The notes below the pieces were generated by a model. It did not search any database, was not told the origin of the DNA, and saw only the letters and a program-made list of their open reading frames with translations. A stretch of 29,468 bases of DNA, taken from positions 1-29,468 of the forward strand of contig DLEF01000023.1 of the NCBI GenBank assembly GCA_002481545.1. Direction: 5' to 3'. This stretch comes from Cyanobacteria bacterium UBA7753 (GTDB lineage: Bacteria; Cyanobacteriota; Vampirovibrionia; Gastranaerophilales; Gastranaerophilaceae). Positions 28,075-29,468 of the stretch are shown here, one piece after another (within the stretch, counting starts at the first letter, position 1; each line of letters begins with the position of its first letter). Position numbers and translations under genes: made by a program.

Positions 28075-28944
28075 ATGGAAAATGAAACATTTTTCGGATT
28101 TTTGAATATTTACAAACCCGTCGGCATGACATCTCATGATGTTGTGGGTGTTTTGAGGCGCATATTGAAAATGAGACAGATAGGACACACGGGAACGTTA
28201 GATCCCTTTGCGGAAGGGGTTTTGCCAATCGCTGTCGGTAAAGCAACAAGACTCATTGAATACCTTGACGATGACAAAGCCTATATAGGCAGGTTTAATT
28301 TCGGTAAATCAACAACCACCTATGATATAGAAGGGGACACCGTTGAGACTTTTGACGGAAAAGTAACTAAAGAAGAGATTGAGAAGAATTTGCCAAAGGG
28401 TAAAATCCTCCAGTATCCTCCTATTTATTCTGCAAAAAAAGTGAACGGAAAAAAACTGTACGAATACGTGAGGGAAGGCAAAGAAGTCGAAATAAAACCG
28501 TATGAAGTTAATATATACAGCTCCGCGCTTTTAGAGTTTAATGAAAAAGAAAATTGGGCTGATATTTATATCAAATGCTCAAAAGGTACTTATATCAGAA
28601 GTATTGCAAATGATTTGGGCAAAGCCTTAAACAACGGATGTTATTTGAGTAAACTGGAGCGAGTACAGGCGGGGTTGTTCAAGGTTGATACTGCGGAAAA
28701 GGTAGAGGATTTAACTCTTGAGGGTGCAAAAGGAAAAATGCTCAATCCTATTGATTATCTGCCTCTCACGAAACAGGAAATAAACGACGGAGAAATGACC
28801 AGAGTAAGACACGGGCTCAAAATCTACAATAAGACTGGCATGACGGAAGGAAATGTTTTGCTTCACCAAGGAAATACTCTCATTGCGATAGCAGAAGTTG
28901 ACGGGCAAAACCTCAAAGTGAAAAAAGTTTTGAGTGTGGAATAA
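28075..28944 (+). CDS. truB: tRNA pseudouridine-55 synthase
   Basis: A 289-aa TruB that makes pseudouridine at position 55 of the tRNA T loop. Motif I is GFLNIYKPVGMTSHDVV, motif II with the catalytic Asp43 is GHTGTLDPFAEGVLPIAVGK, and downstream are YPPIYSAKKVNGKKLYEYVR and IKCSKGTYIRSIANDLG. The C-terminal ~70 residues form the small RNA-binding end of the family. The start follows rbfA by 11 bases, so they are co-transcribed. Spacing to a GGATAT sequence is short, and coupling probably assists initiation. Nothing unusual is seen. Confidence 0.97.
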   Translation: MENETFFGFLNIYKPVGMTSHDVVGVLRRILKMRQIGHTGTLDPFAEGVLPIAVGKATRLIEYLDDDKAYIGRFNFGKSTTTYDIEGDTVETFDGKVTKEEIEKNLPKGKILQYPPIYSAKKVNGKKLYEYVREGKEVEIKPYEVNIYSSALLEFNEKENWADIYIKCSKGTYIRSIANDLGKALNNGCYLSKLERVQAGLFKVDTAEKVEDLTLEGAKGKMLNPIDYLPLTKQEINDGEMTRVRHGLKIYNKTGMTEGNVLLHQGNTLIAIAEVDGQNLKVKKVLSVE

Positions 28945-29065
28945 TTATCTATAAGGCGTAGCGATTGTATAATAATTACGAATTACGCATTCCTCATTAT
29001 GAATTATATTTACCCCCCCCTGTTGAATTATTGCCAAAAATGATTATTATATTATTAGAGGTTGT

Positions 29066-29335
29066 ATGAAAAAAGTTATATTATCAATATTATTAGTTTG
29101 TATAATGTCGCCTGTGTGCATGGCATTCAGCTTTAACGGGAGCGGGTACAGGTTCGCGGGGCAGGCGAGATATTATCCGCAGAACAATTTTTATGCAAAC
29201 AGACTGAGACAACAAAGACGAAATTACATCTATTCTCCACAACAGGCGAGATACTACGGCTACAGAATCCCGCAACAAAACTACGGCGGGTATTATAACC
29301 CTTACAACAATTACTATAACCCGTACCGACGCTAG
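29066..29335 (+). CDS. Small secreted Tyr/Asn/Arg-rich protein
   Basis: An 89-aa protein with a classical signal peptide: MKK, a hydrophobic core VILSILLVCIMSPVC, and a probable signal peptidase I site after CMA (residue 20). The mature ~69 residues are low-complexity, rich in Tyr, Asn, Gln, Arg and Gly, with repeated QARYY(P/G) and YNPYNNYYNPY words. I recognise no family. Such composition suits a cell-surface, adhesive or self-assembling peptide, but this is only compositional. AGAGG five to six bases before the ATG, and a TATTAT -10-like hexamer just upstream. A GGCACTAA repeat follows within ten bases. Confidence 0.8.
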   Translation: MKKVILSILLVCIMSPVCMAFSFNGSGYRFAGQARYYPQNNFYANRLRQQRRNYIYSPQQARYYGYRIPQQNYGGYYNPYNNYYNPYRR

Positions 29336-29343
29336 GGGGAAAA

Positions 29344-29380
29344 TAAGATACTAGGGCACTAAGGGGCTAAGGCACTAGGA
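29344..29380 (+). repeat. GGCACTAA-type dispersed repeat, copy 6
   Basis: AAGATACTAGGGCACTAAGG followed by GGCTAAGGCACTAGG. A degenerate GTAAGGTGCAATG word follows at about 29387, as in the other repeat pairs. The window ends in AT-rich DNA containing a CCCCTCTACCTTTGG word related to the interior of the MITE-like element. Confidence 0.7.
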
Positions 29381-29468
29381 TATAAAGTAAGGTGCAATGT
29401 TATAGAAACGTAGCTAAATCCCCTCTACCTTTGGCACTACTGTCCATGATAATTTATATTTTTAATCT

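Overview
The window is AT-rich bacterial chromosomal DNA. A set of housekeeping genes (mnmE, yidD, comEC, rplS, rbgA, rbfA, truB) is separated by many short palindromic intergenic repeats. Several small lineage-specific proteins have no recognisable family. Gene content, base composition, the Asn/Gln-rich orphan proteins and the repeat style resemble a gut Gastranaerophilales ('Melainabacteria', non-photosynthetic Cyanobacteria). That assignment is an inference from general similarity, not from a marker gene.

Region 1 (about 1-6470) looks like an accessory island. A minus-strand operon encodes a 1083-aa helicase with a phospholipase-D-like nuclease domain fused to an SNF2 motor. Fifteen bases downstream begins a gene that runs off the left edge. 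Its product starts with an unfamiliar ~195-residue domain and continues into a near-textbook sigma-70 region 1.2/2. This sigma-fusion gene is easy to miss because it has no stop codon in the window, and it is the most unusual item here. Next come an ORF6N (phage antirepressor-like) protein, a small four-cysteine protein, and a divergently transcribed LexA/phage-repressor-type S24 regulator preceded by two matching 19-bp operators. A DUF167 protein is coupled to the regulator.

Region 2 (6470-13200) holds mnmE, yidD, two orphan small proteins transcribed divergently (8823-9260 and 9488-9823), an NfnA/SudB-like flavoprotein, a small membrane protein, and a TPR/glycosyltransferase-like gene whose 5' end is separated by a one-base frameshift. 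A 158-bp MITE-like element with 13-bp terminal inverted repeats and a GTAA duplication lies at 8518-8675.

Region 3 (13200-22462) contains two tandem paralogous Gly-rich orphan proteins, a SWIM/SNF2 ATPase, a terminated short transcription unit that is probably a small RNA, an orphan sugar-ABC permease, a calpain-like (C2) cysteine protease and a short sirtuin lacking the zinc module. The two paralogs, the putative RNA and the protease share an AT-rich palindrome at their promoters. The first three, and the divergent 9260/9488 pair, also share an upstream TGTTA-N7-TAACA-like element, suggesting a small regulon.

Region 4 (22595-29335) is mainly conserved: comEC with a coupled GT8 glycosyltransferase, rplS-rbgA, rbfA-truB, and a small secreted Tyr/Asn/Arg-rich protein. 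Four genes (mnmE, the TPR gene, the permease and comEC) have a -10-like hexamer only 6-7 nt before the ATG and no convincing Shine-Dalgarno sequence, which suggests leaderless mRNAs. No tRNA, rRNA, CRISPR array or intact transposase was seen.
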